Positions 22,700-35,856 are shown, counted from the first letter of the stretch. The stretch is 64,000 bases of DNA from Ctenosaura bakeri (GCA_948474755.1 CAOLHI010001851.1:62001-126000); one strand, 5' to 3'. Numbers and translations: made by a program. Notes: generated by a model from the sequence alone, not told the origin.

Positions 22700-23716
22700 T
22701 TCTTGCATTAATTGGATACAGTTATGGATACTAAATTGATTTCGAAAATCTACAAAGCCTTACTAAGCTGTGATACTAAAGAAGAAACAATTAAAATACA
22801 AATGGTCAGGTGAGCCCAAAATATAGGACACCAGGTTAATCTGGATCAGTGAGAGAAAACTTGGACTAAAAGATTGAAGTACACTGGCAAAGTATGAAAA
22901 AAAATCTATAAGATACACTACAGATGGTACCTCTCTCCAGACAAATTGTCCAAGATGTTTAAAACCTGTTACAATAGATGCTGAAAATGCACTATAGAGA
23001 GAGGCACCTTCTGTCATATCTGGTGGTGTTGTCATAAATCAAGAAAATATTGGAAAGCAATCCACTTGACAGTTGAGAAGATTCTGGGTATCACCTTTCA
23101 AACGAAACCAGAAATGTACCTCTTAAGCATGATAGACAATTATCTAGAGAAAAAACTATGGGGAAAATTTTATTTTACATGACGGCAGCAGCAAGGTGGT
23201 TATTTGCAAAAAGAATTGGATGTTGAATCCACTTCTAGCACTAGATGAATGGACTCTAAAAGTATTGGATATGGCGACCATGGACAAACATTGACAATGT
23301 TAATAAGAGAAGGTCAGACAGAAAGATTTGTAGAAGACTGCGATCTGTTAATCAGATATCTTAGAAACAAATGTTCTGATCTGATGGTAGCAAGTTTTTT
23401 GGATTGAAGCTTTACTTATAAAATTGATTCAACAGATGATTTTAGAACTTAGATATGAATTAGAAAAATATCTTAAAATAAGATTACTTGAGAACTGACT
23501 ATAGTACAATCAAAGCAATTAAAACTCATTGTAATACTCTTCTGCTTTATATGAGAATTAACAACCAAGGACAATCAGGGGGAAATCTTTGTATGTGTGT
23601 GTTTTTTATGTTATCTATTTTTTTCCTTCAACAATAGAAGATGACAAGAAGATTTGTATACTTATTGCTTATCTATGTATGTTAAATTTCTTTGTTATTG
23701 ATTAAAATAAAAAAAT
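22700..23716 (+). mobile_element. L1-type LINE, 3' fragment
   Basis: Translation in broken frames gives LSRQIVQDV-like remnants, then REAPSVISGGVVINQENIG in one frame and the L1 ORF2 C-terminal pattern (FCHIWWCCHKSRKYWKAIHL, ..LLSMIDNYLEKKLWGK) in another. It ends in ATTAAAATAAAAAAATA. Frames are shifted repeatedly. Confidence 0.7.
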
Positions 23717-23907
23717 ATAGTTATCCAGTTGAACTGTGTAATGGGTAATGCAGAACAGATAAAATAGAGTACCTCGCACACAGTTCAGTTCAATTCAGAT
23801 GAAAAAAATGGGGTGGGGATTAAACCTATTTGTGTCAGATCAGTGACTGTTATGGGGGATTGGAGAACAAAATGATGGGATAGATAGACCAAAAGCAGTT
23901 GATGTAT

Positions 23908-24122
23908 GTATGTGCCTTATGGCTGCCTCTCACCTTATGGTAAAACCATGAATTTTTCATAGAGTTTTCTTTGCAAAGAATACTCAGAAGTGGTTTTGCC
24001 AGTCCTTTCCTCTGAAATATAGCCTATAGCACCTGGTATTCATTGACAGTCTCCCATCCAAGTATTAAACAATGCTGGCCTTGTTTAGTTTCCAACATCA
24101 AACAGGGCCTAGAGGGTATTTT
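23908..24122 (-). mobile_element. 5S-rRNA-derived SINE, copy 2
   Basis: The plus strand runs TGTGCCTTATGGCTGCC ... CACCTGGTATTCATTGACAG, TCTCCCATCCAAGTATTAA ... CATCAAACAGGGCC. The minus strand is recognisably 5S rRNA-like. It is diverged. Confidence 0.8.
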
Positions 24123-25313
24123 TCAGTTAAATTTGGTCATGGCTGTTAATACGAAGTACTAGATGGCAACTGTGGCATTCTTCACTCTGTAGGCCACAGT
24201 GTCATTGACGTCTTGTGACTTATTATTCCTCTGCTTAGTTGTCTTGCAGACCATGTTGAACAGACATAAGTTAGTTGTGTTTTAGATGCAGAATAAGTTA
24301 GAGCAGTGTTTCTTAAGTTATGTGATGTGCCGACCTGCAGGGTTCCCCCCCCCAGTGTGCCATAGATCAGCACCATTAACTATAACTGTTCCTTTCTTTC
24401 CTGGAAGTTTGCCACAGTCTGGCAGCCAGTAGCTCATGGACCAGCACATTCAGTAAAATGTATAGTAAAATGCCTTGAACACACTGAATTGTGATTAAGT
24501 GGATCCCTCTATTTCTATTTTGTTTTTGCAGCCATTTCAAGAATCATATGTGACTTTTTTTGGTTCTGAAAGACTGTTCTTGGGACAGGTCCTCATAGAA
24601 ATCAGTCACCTTGATTCATTTTCAGAGTTGCTTGTCTACATTATAACCTCTGCAGTTGGGTTTTCTAACAATTTAGCTAGCATCACATCTTTCAATCCTA
24701 GAAATTGTGATTTAGTATCGTATAGGTATTGCAAATTTTCTGTGAGACGATTCTTACCTATTTCACAGAAGCAAAGTTCTCAGAGTTCTCTGTGGAGGGG
24801 AATAGTTGTTAAACATGTTTAGGACTGTAGAGTTAATATGCCCAGTCTTGTACTGCGTGGGAAGAATTTGGAGATTTGCATGAACCTTAAGTACTGAGAT
24901 GCAGAAGCTTCATTGATGGCTAAAGGAAGCTCGTATTAAGTATTGTTGATTATACAGAATAAACAGCATCTCCAAATGACTTAAGACACAATTATAACAG
25001 GGTAGCATGGTGGAGACTTGATATATATGTACATATATATATTGTGTTGTCATTTAAATATGAAGTTTGTGTGCTGTTCATATGACAAAAGAGATCCTCA
25101 GTTTTGGGATTCCTTTCTGCAGGCTGGTTATTGTTCATTCTGGTCCAGTTTTATTCTTGAGTCATTTGTCATAAATAAGTGTAAAGTTGTCACTGTCATT
25201 TTATACTCTGTCTTAATATCAAATAGTACAGTTTTAAGGCTACTCACCCAGTTTCCTAGTGGTGTTAACTTCTGTTGGTATTGAGAAAGACGGTTGTTAA
25301 TTGAGTTCAAATA
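24123..25313. other. Intron 1, unassigned
   Basis: No exon or named repeat is seen. Confidence 0.4.
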
Positions 25314-25451
25314 CCCAAGGGCAGTGGTTCTTAACATTTTCTTTATTATTGCCATTGCCAGGGACCCCCAAGATTTGACACAAGATTGAAATATTTAAAT
25401 TCAAATATTCATTTAAATATTCAAATATTTATTTATTTATTAAATGCTTCT

Positions 25452-25560
25452 GGAGACTAGGATTCAAATCCCCACTGAGACAGTGATGACCTTGGGCAAG
25501 TCAGATTCTCTGAGCCTCAGAGGAAGGCAAAGGCAAACTCCCTTGAACAAATCTTGCTGC

Positions 25561-25594
<34 letters not shown>

Positions 25595-25625
25595 GTCAGA
25601 AGTAGCCTGAGGGCAAACAACAAAA
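25452..25625 (-). mobile_element. MIR/CORE-like SINE, copy 2, split by an AAT microsatellite
   Basis: GACTAGGATTCAAATCCCC, CTTGGGCAAGTCA and CAGAGGAAGGCAAAGGCAAA are the complement of the SINE. The head complement AAGTCAGAAGTAGCCTGAGGGCA follows an (AAT)n tract at 25561-25592. Confidence 0.65.
25561..25592. repeat. (AAT)n microsatellite
   Basis: About ten TAA/AAT units inside the SINE. Confidence 0.9.
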
Positions 25626-25654
25626 ACGTGATGCTGGCAGGGAGAGGTTCTTTC

Positions 25655-25870
25655 TAGTCATCAAGTCTCTCTCCTTTGAAAACTGACTTATGGCCACCAC
25701 AAGGCAGACCTGTCATGGGGGTGCAGACCTGTCATGGGGGACCTGTCATGGGGGCAAGATTTGTTGCTGTTGCCTTTTTCTGAGACTAAGAATATGTGAT
25801 TTGCCTGCGGCCACCCAGTGGGTTTCCATGGCCAAGTGGAGATTCAAATCCTAGTCTTCAAAGTCATAGT
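25655..25870 (+). mobile_element. MIR/CORE-like SINE, copy 3, with a small internal triplication
   Basis: ACTTATGGCCACCACAAGGC, later TTTGCCTGCGGCCACCCAG and GGTTTCCATGGCCAAGTGG. GACCTGTCATGGGG occurs three times between 25704 and 25755, so the head has been locally duplicated. Confidence 0.65.
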
Positions 25871-26126
25871 TGGGGCACATACACATGCCTGCCATTGTGT
25901 CCCTTTGCACCCACACCCCCTGCTGCTGCGTCAACAGGATATGGCAAGACACATGTTTGCACCCAAACTGCTCCCTCATTTGCAAACAAGGAGTAGTTTC
26001 AGCACCTGCAACCCCCCCCCCGCCATGTTTCTGTCACAGCCACTGCTGTTGGTGTCCAGCAGCAGGGCTTCACAGACCCCATGTGAGGGCTCTGTGGACC
26101 CCAGGTTAAGAACCATTGCCCTAGGG

Positions 26127-27460
26127 ATCTTACTCAAGCCAGTGTGCTGTGGTTTTTGTTAGACTTCTAAAGGTACTCAAGAAAATAGAGAATGGGCTGA
26201 ACTGGCCCTTTAAATTTTTATTCTGTAGCTATGTATATGGAATTTTGCAGACTAAAAAATTATTCTAGCATAACTTTTTAAAGTTTCAACTTCCTTTGTC
26301 TAGTTATATACAGTGTTATCCTCAGTTTGACAGATGATGTGTACACTTGATTGAGGAGACAAAAAATTAGTAAACAATAGGTTCTTTTACATTTTTATGC
26401 AAAGCTCAAATATATACAGGCTTGGATGCATATTGTTTGTGTACCAATGTACCAATCTTGCATCTCATGTCCTGTTGGACTCATTGTTTACAATTCTCCC
26501 TTTAACCTATACGTGTGCTTTCATTGTGCCTTTCTTCAGCAGTTGCATATACAGTACTTTATTTATTAGAGGATTTGTACCTTCTTGTAACTTTACACTA
26601 TTGAATATCCATTGAGAAATAGGAACTTAAATTTTTTTTTATTTGAACCCTGATTAAGGATAATATTTCTCAGAGGTATGTGATCATTTATGCAATTTAA
26701 TTTTAAATCAACAATTTGAAGATTTGAAGAGCACATTTTGCAGCTTGAGTCTATCCATGTTTCATTGCAATTAAGGCTCAATGATTTCAGCAGTTTTCCT
26801 GCCAGGTGTATGGAACTGCATCCAGAAGTGTGACAAACTTTATACTACTTGCTGGCTTGAATAAATCTGTTGAACAGCTGCTAGGTGCTCTATAAGTTGG
26901 AGAGAATAGCTTTTGCTTTTAAAGATTAAATATCTTAATTACTTCTGGTTCCCAATCTCAAAAGATGGTCTTCCAATAAATGTGGCCTTCATTTATTCAA
27001 AGTAAGGGAACTATGTTGTATGGCATTGGGCTCCTGTGATTGCGTAATAAATTTCTGAGTATGTTCTGTTGTGTAAGATTATATATCAGATAACCTGTAG
27101 ATTGAAATTAGTGACTCAACACTTGGCGTCCAAAAATACTGCTGTTATTATTGTTGTTGTTATTATAAACTTTATGGCTACTCCACCTTTTCAGAGAAGA
27201 GAACTGATGAGCACACATTAAAAGCATCCCTTTGTGCAATGGACCATTTCTTTGGAGAGTGTATTATATAACTTCAGAAATTTCTGTGTAAAGCATAGCC
27301 CCTAAGGAAGGCCACCTTTATAAAGGCCAAAATACACTGGACTTTTTAGAAATAAATAAAGCAAGTGACCATCAGTCAGCATGTGGAGCTCTGTCAATGG
27401 AAAGAACTTCTTGAGAATTGAAGCTTTTTACAAATTAAAATGATTGCAATGTAGTTAAAG
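26127..27460. other. Intron 1, unassigned
   Basis: AT-rich, with no exon or named repeat. Confidence 0.4.
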
Positions 27461-27602
27461 ATAGCAGAGTCAACATTAAAACAGATTTAAATTATTAACC
27501 ATATTAAAACAATTTTAAAGCCTGCACTAAAGCAATTAAAATAGTACCAATTTAAAACAGCACAGTAACCTCTTATGAGCTCTTTCCTTAAAATTTTTTG
27601 CT

Positions 27603-27805
27603 TCTGGTGGTGCAGTGGTTAAATGATGGTACTGCAGCCACAGAGTGGTGAGTTCAATCCTGCCAGGCTCCAGGTTGACTCAGCCTTCCATCCTTCTGCA
27701 GATCAATAAAATGAGTATCCAGCTTGTTGGGGGCAATTACCTAACAAATTTTAAACCTCTTAGAGAGCACTTAGCTGATAAGCAGTATAGAAATGCACGT
27801 GCTAA
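27603..27805 (+). mobile_element. Sauria-type tRNA-derived SINE, copy 1
   Basis: The head TGGTGCAGTGGTTAAATGA, GGTACTGCAGCC has tRNA box-A character, and GTGAGTTCAATCCTG is box-B-like. The tail CCAGCTTGTTGGGGGCAATT, ACCTCTTAGAGAG is the BovB-like 3' end of lepidosaur Sauria SINEs. It interrupts the 3' end of the antisense L2. Confidence 0.85.
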
Positions 27806-27829
27806 AATACACCTGCTTCTAAAAGCCTG

Positions 27830-30690
27830 TCTGATTTTTTTAAAAAAAGAATTGCTTTCCAAGAAAAGGACAACAAGAAGGGAGAGAGCCATTCTAGTTT
27901 CCTTAGGGAGGAAATTGTAGAGCATGAGGGCAGCTGCTGAGAAGGTCCTGTCTTGTATTGCAACCAATTGTACCTATGAAAAGTGTTGTTCTGAAGAAGG
28001 CCTCTCAGGGACTAGGCATGCTCATGTAGTGAAATACAGTCTGTCAAATAGCTTGGACCTATATGGCTTTATAAGTCAAAACCAGCCCTTTGAATTGTGC
28101 CCAGAAAACAGACCAACAGTCAGGATTGTGGAATTGGTCTGCCAAACCTTTGACTCCAAATCCATCCAAAATTGTTTCTGACTCTGACTGTGTACCTCTG
28201 ACTTTACTGCCCTGCTGGCAGCTACTGGAGCTGCTGGGGCAGAATGTTCTGTGATCCCTATAAGCAGCCCTGCTTGACACTTGTGCTGATACTCTTTGTC
28301 CTAACTGAAGTTTCCTATTAGTCTTCAAATAACAGTCTTCCTATGCAGCGTCCATTGCAGTAATCGAAATAGGACGTAACCAATAGGACATCCCCATTGC
28401 CAGATCAGGTATCTGCAGGAATAGGTGTAATCGGTGTGCTACCTTTAAGTGTGCACAAGCATTCCTGGTCATTGCAGAAACATGGGCCTCTAGGTTCAAG
28501 GCTGAATCCAGGAAGTACACCCAAACTGCCAACCTGCATTTTTAGGAGGATTATAGCCCTATCTAGTACAGGCTGTATACCAATTCCCTGATCTACCTTT
28601 TGACTGACCAGCAACACCTCTGTCATCTTTGGATTGAGCTTCAGTTTGTTTGCCCTCATCCTGTCCTTTATGTACAGTAGACAGTTGTTTAGAACTGTAG
28701 CGGTTTCCTTGGCATTAGGTGGAAAGGAGAAGTAGACCTGGTGCTGTCAGTTCAGTGGTAACACTGAACCTCAGATCTCTAAACAACTTCTCTCAGCAGA
28801 TGTCACAGATTCATTTTAGGAGTCCCCAAGCATCACCTTTTGGGCTTGTCTCTCCAGTAAGGAATGGAAGAATGCCTTCAAGTCTTGTCCTTGCAAGGTG
28901 GTCAGAAAGATACCATAGTCAATGGCATCAAGCCTCTAAGAGGTCCACCAGAACCAACAGTCACATTCCGTCTGGTTCCCAGCATAGGTTGTTCACCAAG
29001 GTGACTAAAACCATCTCTGTTGCATAAGCAAACCTGAAAACAGATCGGAATGAATCAAGGTAACCCATTTTATCCTTGGAGTGGAGGTCCATCCACATGC
29101 TGCTACTTTGCCCAAGAATGGAATGCTGGACACTGGCCAGCAGTTTTCCAGGGAATGTTTTTGTCAACAAAGGCTTACAACAGTCTCCTTTAGGCATATT
29201 GGAACCCTGCCTTGTAAGGAGGCATTGACTGCTCTCTTCTCCCACTTCACCAATCACCGTCTAGTCTACCTAATGAGCCAAGAAGGGTAAAGGGCTAACA
29301 CACGTGTGGTGGCTCTCACTTCCCCATGGATCCTGTCCACACCCTCAGGCTGTACAAATTGAAAAGAATTCATTATTATAGGATACGTAGGTGCCAAGGT
29401 TACATCTTTTGGGACTGTATCAACTATGCCATCCATGTGGCAACAAATCTAAGTAATTTTATCGGCAAAGTGCTGAACAAATTCTTTAAAGAAAGCTGTT
29501 GATTGGTCCACATTATCTTCTTAGACAGAAACCAACAGACTTCTGCCAGTTCTCAACAACTCTGTGGGATGGCTCCTTACAGATTCAGTTATGGCAGAAA
29601 GAAATAATTTCTTTTTGCCTACACTGCCATTGAGTAGGCCTTCAAGTAGGCTGTAGCCTGTGTTTGCTTCCAGGTGTCTGCCAGTGTTGTTCTAGTTGCT
29701 GTCTCATTCATTTAATTGCATCCAGCTCCACTCCATGCAAGAGTGTGCTCAGGAGCAATCTGCCATCCTGTTCACTTTCCCACCCTAGAGATCAGCCAGG
29801 GCTTCAACAGAATCATCCGTTGAGGCAAATGGGAAAATCCCCAAGAGCTATCAGGAAGCTTTTCAGAGTCATCAGTCTCCTGGTGGAAACTGCATACCAC
29901 CCCTGCAGAGGCTCAGGTCCCAGCCAGTGTAATCCTGACTGGGTAGTAAGGATATTAAACATACTCCAACTAGCCAGAACCATGTCAACACTAGCCTGGA
30001 TCCATGATCTGTTGTGTAATTCTGTCTTCCAAAAGGTCACTCTGGTTTCCATTTCACTCACTATCACCACTAGCTCCCAGGAAAACCAAGGGGTTGTATG
30101 GCATCACTGTAGTAGAGTAAATGCTCAGGATAGATCATGTCCATGGCTATTTCTCCATTTCCAAGGTCAACCAAGGCTTTGACAAAATTTACTGCCAGAA
30201 TGACAGGAAAATCCCCAAGAGCCATCAGAAATCCCTTCAGCTCCATCAGCCTGCTGGGGCAGACCATCCTAATTGTTCCACTACTCCTGCAGAGGCTCTG
30301 AGGCCAAGTATGTCTAAATCTGACCCACAGGGAGTGATCTGTTCATTACCACAGTGATTTATCCACGACAGATCAGTTCAACAAGACCACTTCATTTCTC
30401 TCAGGTATCAGATTACATGTGTTATAGGAAGTTCCTCCAAACAAAGATCACCATCATCCATCCAACAGAGGAAACAGAGTCCAGAGTATGACTAGCAGCA
30501 TGAGTAGGGGCAGACTCTGTCTACTTGGGACAAACCCATACTGTCATGAAGGCCATGAAATCTTGAGCTATTCCCAACAACATGGCCTCAGTATAGATGC
30601 TGAAGTTCCTTAACACCACAAGCCAAAGGGATTCCAATATGAAGCTTGAGACCACACCCCAACTAGCTCAGAAATGGAGACTGCTGAGCA
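27830..30690 (-). mobile_element. L2-type LINE, about 2.9 kb, degenerate
   Basis: Minus-strand translations give, in element order, endonuclease-side remnants (about 30.5 kb), then LDSFRSVFRFAYATEMVLVT (about 29.0 kb, the reverse-transcriptase palm entrance), then MRANKLKLNPKMTEVLLVSQ (28.6 kb) and LDSALNLEAHVSAMTRNA (28.5 kb), the order of L2 ORF2. Stops and frameshifts are scattered throughout. The 3' untranslated part probably extends to about 27460, split by the Sauria SINE. Confidence 0.8.
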
Positions 30691-31619
30691 AATGTAATCT
30701 ATAGCACTTGTGATATGATACCTGAAGAAAATGGGATGGTCGTCTTAAACTGATTTCACTTGTCAATTAAAATGTGGCCTGTGTTTGTGTTTCACACTTA
30801 GACTTGTATTCTGTGCAGACATCTTTGAAATTTTTTTACAGATGTCACATCCTGAATACCCATATGCTTAAGAATGAATATGTTCAGTTGTTAAATAATT
30901 TTGCCTTGTATCTTTTCACCTTGTTACCTTTATTTTGTAGTGTTACATGCTTAATTGAAACCTGTCATACAGCTATTATGCAGATGCTCTAAGATCCTCT
31001 GATTATTGTTACTTTTTAGCTTTCAGTGCTACTCCCATCTTCTTATAGTAGCTGATGGATGACTGTACTTCACTATGTAACTTGACTGTTAGAGATGCTG
31101 CATCAGTAACTGAGCAGTGACCTGTAACTGGCTGGAGAACTGGAAGCAAATGTTCAGATTTCATAATCTGAACTGGGGTCCTTCTCCTCCAGGTTTTATA
31201 TTGAGGCTTATGTTATGTAACTTGGCAACAATTTAATGAAGGTTTTATATGTGAAAACCTACCACTTCTGTGGCCATTAAAAGCAGCTGACTTGTGTTCC
31301 CAATCACCCTTGAATGAGTTCCTAAGCTTCACCTGAGCTTTGATCTATGGAAAGAAACAGAATCTCTCATGCAATCACAGAGTATATTAAAGTTGCTCAG
31401 AGCATGGTGTCATGATGTTGCATACAAAACTGTCCCTCCTTCAGATTGAGGAAAGGCAGGTTAATGGTAGCAGCAATTTTTAGTTGCTATAAAAATATCC
31501 CAAAATTATTGACTCAGTGCTCAATAAGGAGATAGCCTACAGGATATAGTAGTATTTGATCCATAAAAGTATCCACATCTACTCTTAAAATACATATGCA
31601 TGATTGAGATAGTTGTGAA
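30691..31619. other. Intron 1, unassigned
   Basis: Nothing recognised. Confidence 0.4.
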
Positions 31620-32235
31620 CAGTATTTTTTAAAAATCCATAAATATAAAAGTTAAGCAGAAATTAAACAACACCATCACAGCAGCAAGCATCAGTAGAAA
31701 CAAGCAAGTGCAGCAGGTAAAACTGTTTCTTAAAAAACAGGCGTCCACAGCAGAATCCTTAGTATGTCAAGTATTAACTGTGAAAGAGAGGGGCAAAGAA
31801 ACTTTGAAACAGGGAGTTTAGGCACAGAAGACTCTCTTCCACATGGTTGTGAAGAGGAGCCAGCCTCTTCAGTGGCTGCCATGTTCAGGTCATCTTAGCC
31901 TAAGCTATGGATGACTTTTTAAATAATCATAATTACTTTGAATTAGGCCTAAGAATGAACTGGCAACCTGTTCAGCTTTTGCAGTGTAAGCGTAATATAT
32001 TATCCTGTATATGTACCTGCTGGGGTAAATATTTTGGGGCCAAATGAAATTTCTGCAGAAAAAAAAGTATGAAGAGCACGTCAGAGTAGTCCAGTCTGGG
32101 AGTAAACTATTGTGTGTCACTATGCCCCTGTAGGAATAGGGGCAATTAGCACACCAACTTAAACTGGACAAAATGATGCTACTAGCTGTGGCAGCTTTAA
32201 AAGGGGGCAAGGCAAATTCATGATCTGTTCACAGC
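31620..32235 (-). mobile_element. L2-like LINE 3' fragment
   Basis: The minus-strand frame at about 32210-31905 reads GIVTHNSLLPDWTTLTCSSYF and AEQVASSFLGLIQSNYDYL, a decayed version of the L2 C-terminal region (VTH...DY). The plus strand shows the AAAT-rich 3' segment. Confidence 0.45.
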
Positions 32236-32404
32236 TATGATAATTAGAGTCTGAAAGTTCAGAAGGAGTCTGACTATCAAGTGCCAGCAACCTAGAATGG
32301 AAGAGCTTTTTGCCTTTGCCCCTGCCTGTGTGCTTTGGGTAAACACTTAGTTGTCCACTTCTGGAAACAGTGGTCGAGGTGGGTCATTGTTCTTATATTT
32401 TCTT

Positions 32405-32645
32405 TCTGTGGTAGGTAAAAGAACCACAGTTCAGTGGAGGAGCATCTGCATTGTAGGGACAATATCTCAGGTTCAGCCACCTAATTCTCCAGATGGAGTT
32501 GAAAAAACTCCTGTCTGAAACCTTGGAGAATTTCTGCCAGAGTCAACAATTCTCCAATGAACCAATGGGTTGAAATTTTGTGGTAACCTAGTGAGTGTTA
32601 GCGCTGAAAACCACGTGAACGTAGGAAGCTACTTCATACTGAGTT
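32405..32645. mobile_element. Dispersed SINE-like repeat, copy 1
   Basis: TCTGAAACCTTGGAGAATTTCTGCC, CCAATGAACCAATGGGTTGA and GAAGCTACTTCATACTGAG resemble a common lizard SINE (…ACCAATGGTCTGACTCAGTATAAGGCAGCTTCC). The copy at 33245 is in the opposite orientation. Confidence 0.45.
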
Positions 32646-35571
32646 TCCTATATTCCTATGGATTTCAGCTGTAGCACTCGTTGGATTAACACATGCAGCA
32701 GATCCATGGCTCTCTAACAGATGGTTAGCTTACATACAGGATTTTAGCTACTTGATTTATTAAAAAAGGAAAGTTTTTAAATAAAATAGAAACACAATAA
32801 ATGCATAAATCCTTTGAACACAGTGACACTTCCTTGTAAACATCCGTTAGCAGTTGGGTTGCATATGTGCTTATTTACCCAGATTAATTCATGTAGACGG
32901 GTGGAGTTGGGCAAGAAGTCTCAATGTTGGAGCTGCCTGAGATTAGATTGGTTCACACCTTGCAAATAAGTAGTTCTTACTGGTCTAAAGTCTTCCCTAT
33001 AAGAGTCACCTGAATAATTAAGTTTTAAAGTTCCTTACTGTCAGTTCTCATCATTCACACAGGCAGTTTATGATTTTACAGTTGCTTAATCCAAAACAGA
33101 GGAAGTTATTACTCAATCACTGTCCTGAAATTGAGAAAAGGGTGGCAGAGTTAGTTCTACATTGCTAAATAAATTAAAGAAAATTTTAAAAAATACTGAA
33201 GAAACCACATCATCATTATTTCCTTCTCGCTTCTATTTTGTAAAAGTTTATAGTGTGAAGCTGCCTTTTTTATGAGTCAGACCATTGTTTTCTCTCATAT
33301 CTGCTGTGACTGGTGATAGTACATCAGGTTGTCATTCCCAGCAGTATGTACAGAAACCAGAGAACTGAAGCTGAATCCTTTTGGTTGAAAGGAATAAGGT
33401 TCTGGTGATGACTTCTGCTGGCAGAAGTGTCACTTATGTCTACAGAAGTCCTTTTTAAGCTGATTTGTGAGAACTGCCTTTAAAAATTGAATTCTGTAAT
33501 TTAGAAGTACTGATTTTATGTAGTGTTTCTTTTGCTGTGTTTAACTACTGAATTGCATAAGTTAAATACCTAGCGGATTTGATGGAAAAGTAGAAGCAGA
33601 GAACCCAATACCTATGTCTTCCCAAACCCTAACTGGACCTTTCCCTTTTACCCCAGAGTCCCTTCCTGGGACTGGGTATTAAAGTCAGGCCCTACTGCTT
33701 ACAAGTATTGTCATCCTCTTTCTGTATAAGTCATTGCTACAGCACTTTCCATGTGTGTTCAGATTGTAGAGAAAAACTGCTCTCTCAGGCACCAGAGACA
33801 AGAACTGTAGCCAATTTGGAACATGAGTGGTTGGTAAGGTATGGAGAGAGATAGGGAAGTCAGTATATCTTGGGCACATGCCGAAAGCTACAACTTTCTC
33901 TTTCCTAATTCGCTAGTTTCTGTCTCTTGAGGTTTTTGTGGGTAAAGTTCAGGGCCCCAAGTATTGCATTGCAGGATCTTCTGCCACTGCTACAGCAGGG
34001 TCTTCAAGTGTAACATTTTACTTTCTAAAAAAGCACACATAAAGGACATTCATTTGAAGGAAATTTCTGTATTTTAGATGCACAAAGATATGCAGCTAAG
34101 TCTTTCTCCACTGCCTAATAATCCCTGTTTCTTGAGGAGAACCTTTCTACCTTTTCCAACAGCTTTTCAAATTGTAGGCTGCTTACTTTCTAACAGTGAA
34201 CAGACCATAATATTTTGTGCTACCCTATTTGTCAGTTTTTCATCTTCTGGCAAGGTGGTGTACTGCAAATTAACCTGCTGTGGGTCCCATGCTAGGAGAA
34301 AGTAGAATATAAATTAAATAAGTAAGTACACATGAATATCATCAGTAGAGGAGATAGTTGCTGTGGAAGAAATGCTACTTGATGGTATATTACTTTGTCC
34401 TTCCTAATCATTACTATTGATTATGCGATACCAATAAATAACAATCTTGACCAGCGTGTTCTACAGTCTAATAATGCTGATGGAACACATTCACATCAGT
34501 CCAGTCCAAAGCTTGGAAAAATTACTTTTTGGTCTGTAGCCAATGGCCATATTGACTTAGAAGTTCTAAGAGTTTGGAAGACCGCTTCCAAACTCTGTCC
34601 CTCCTGTATAATTGGGTCACTTTTTAATAACTGAAAATGGCTGTGAGCTTATCCTCTTAGTTACGGAAGAATGGGGAAGAAGTAATGTCAGCATGCTCCT
34701 CCAGCTAGAACGTCTGTTTTTGTTCATCTGCTTGTATTTTTTTTCTTCTGACTCCAGAGAACAAGCATTGAAAACGGTGCTAGAGACAGTTTTCCTTTGT
34801 ATTACTGACCAAGGGGCATGACTTTGTTGTGGCCAGAGGAGTGCGTGAGAGCAGTCCAAGACAGCAGCCACAGTGATTTGCTGTGTTTCCTGGCTTGGGA
34901 ATACTAGCTCTTGCATTATTTTACCTTCCTGATGGAAAGAGAGCATGTTGAGCAGTAGGGAGAGGGAGAAGAATCAGTAACTGAAGGAGGTGGAGGTGGC
35001 CAGTATTTTCAGAGTGATTGCCTTAAATGTGGGGCACAGAGTAGCCATCTTGTGAAATATATGATCTTTATCTCTTCCTTTATTGAAATATCAAATAGAT
35101 ATTTGATATGTAAGGAAAGTCTGAGACTTTCTGGATTTTTTAGTAGAAACAACTTGAAATCACTTTTTGTGGAAAGTAGAGCAAAAAGAGACTTTAAACA
35201 CCAGCTTGAGTTTAGAACTCATGTGTTCTGGCTATGTAAGACTTTACTGTGTACTAAAGCCTTATTTTAATCCAGGCATGATTGTTACCTATATTATTTA
35301 TTGAGGGAAGAGTGTCAAAGAATGGTTGGTAACTACATAAAGCTTCAGAGCTAAAACACAGTATACCACTGAATGCCAGTTGTTGGGAATAGTGGTGGGA
35401 GACCACTTGTGTTTTCTTGTGTACATGCCAGAAGCATCTGATTGGTAATTGTGGGAATAGGATTCAAAATATAGCTTCAGAAAAAAATGCAGACTGACTT
35501 GTTATGAAATTCATGTTATACAATTAGACCTTCCCATTCATAGTATGGTCACGAAATGATGTGTTGCCTAG
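32646..35571. other. Intron 1, mostly unassigned
   Basis: It contains the repeat at 33245-33400 and an L2-like 3' tail near 34275-34330 (GAGAAAGTAGAATATAAATT). Nothing else is recognised. Confidence 0.4.
33245..33400. mobile_element. Dispersed SINE-like repeat, copy 2
   Basis: GTGAAGCTGCCTTTTTTATGAGTCAGACCATTG is the reverse-oriented equivalent of the repeat at 32405. Confidence 0.45.
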
Positions 35572-35690
35572 GGCAGTAGTTCTCAAAATTTAGGCTTCAA
35601 TTTTTGGACTTCAGCATCCTGAATCCCCAGCCTGCTTGGCTTGTGGTCAGGGGTTCTGAGATATGAAGTCCAAAGCATCCAGAGAACAAA
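35572..35690. repeat. Small foldback repeat, copy 3
   Basis: GGCAGTAGTTCTCAAAATTTAGG at the left, GAAGTCCAAAGCATCCAGAG at the right, with GGACTTCAGCATCCTGAA / TTCTGAGATATGAAGTCC mirrored around the centre. Confidence 0.4.
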
Positions 35691-35856
35691 AGCCTGAGAG
35701 ATATAAAGCTAGGGTGCACTTATTTCCCTATTATAAACATTGAAAAACAATAAAATGGTCTAGAACAGTGGTTCTTAACCTTTCCTTTAGCAGGGACTCC
35801 CCTGTAAATATAATTTGTTGCTGGGGATCCCAAAGAATTAACTCAGGATTTAAATA

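Larger units (their letters stand above)
25322..26118. mobile_element. hAT non-autonomous element with SINE insertions
   Basis: Inverted ends CAGTGGTTCTTAAC and GTTAAGAACCATTG are flanked by CCCAAGGG (25314-25321) and CCCTAGGG (26119-26126), 7 of 8 identical. The left part (CCAGGGACCCCC) matches the hAT elements at 35766 and 8045. The interior holds two SINE copies in opposite orientations. Confidence 0.8.

Noticed and set aside
27603..27660. Possible tRNA gene
   Set aside because: Only box-A and box-B-like parts are present. No cloverleaf forms and the sequence continues into the Sauria SINE body.
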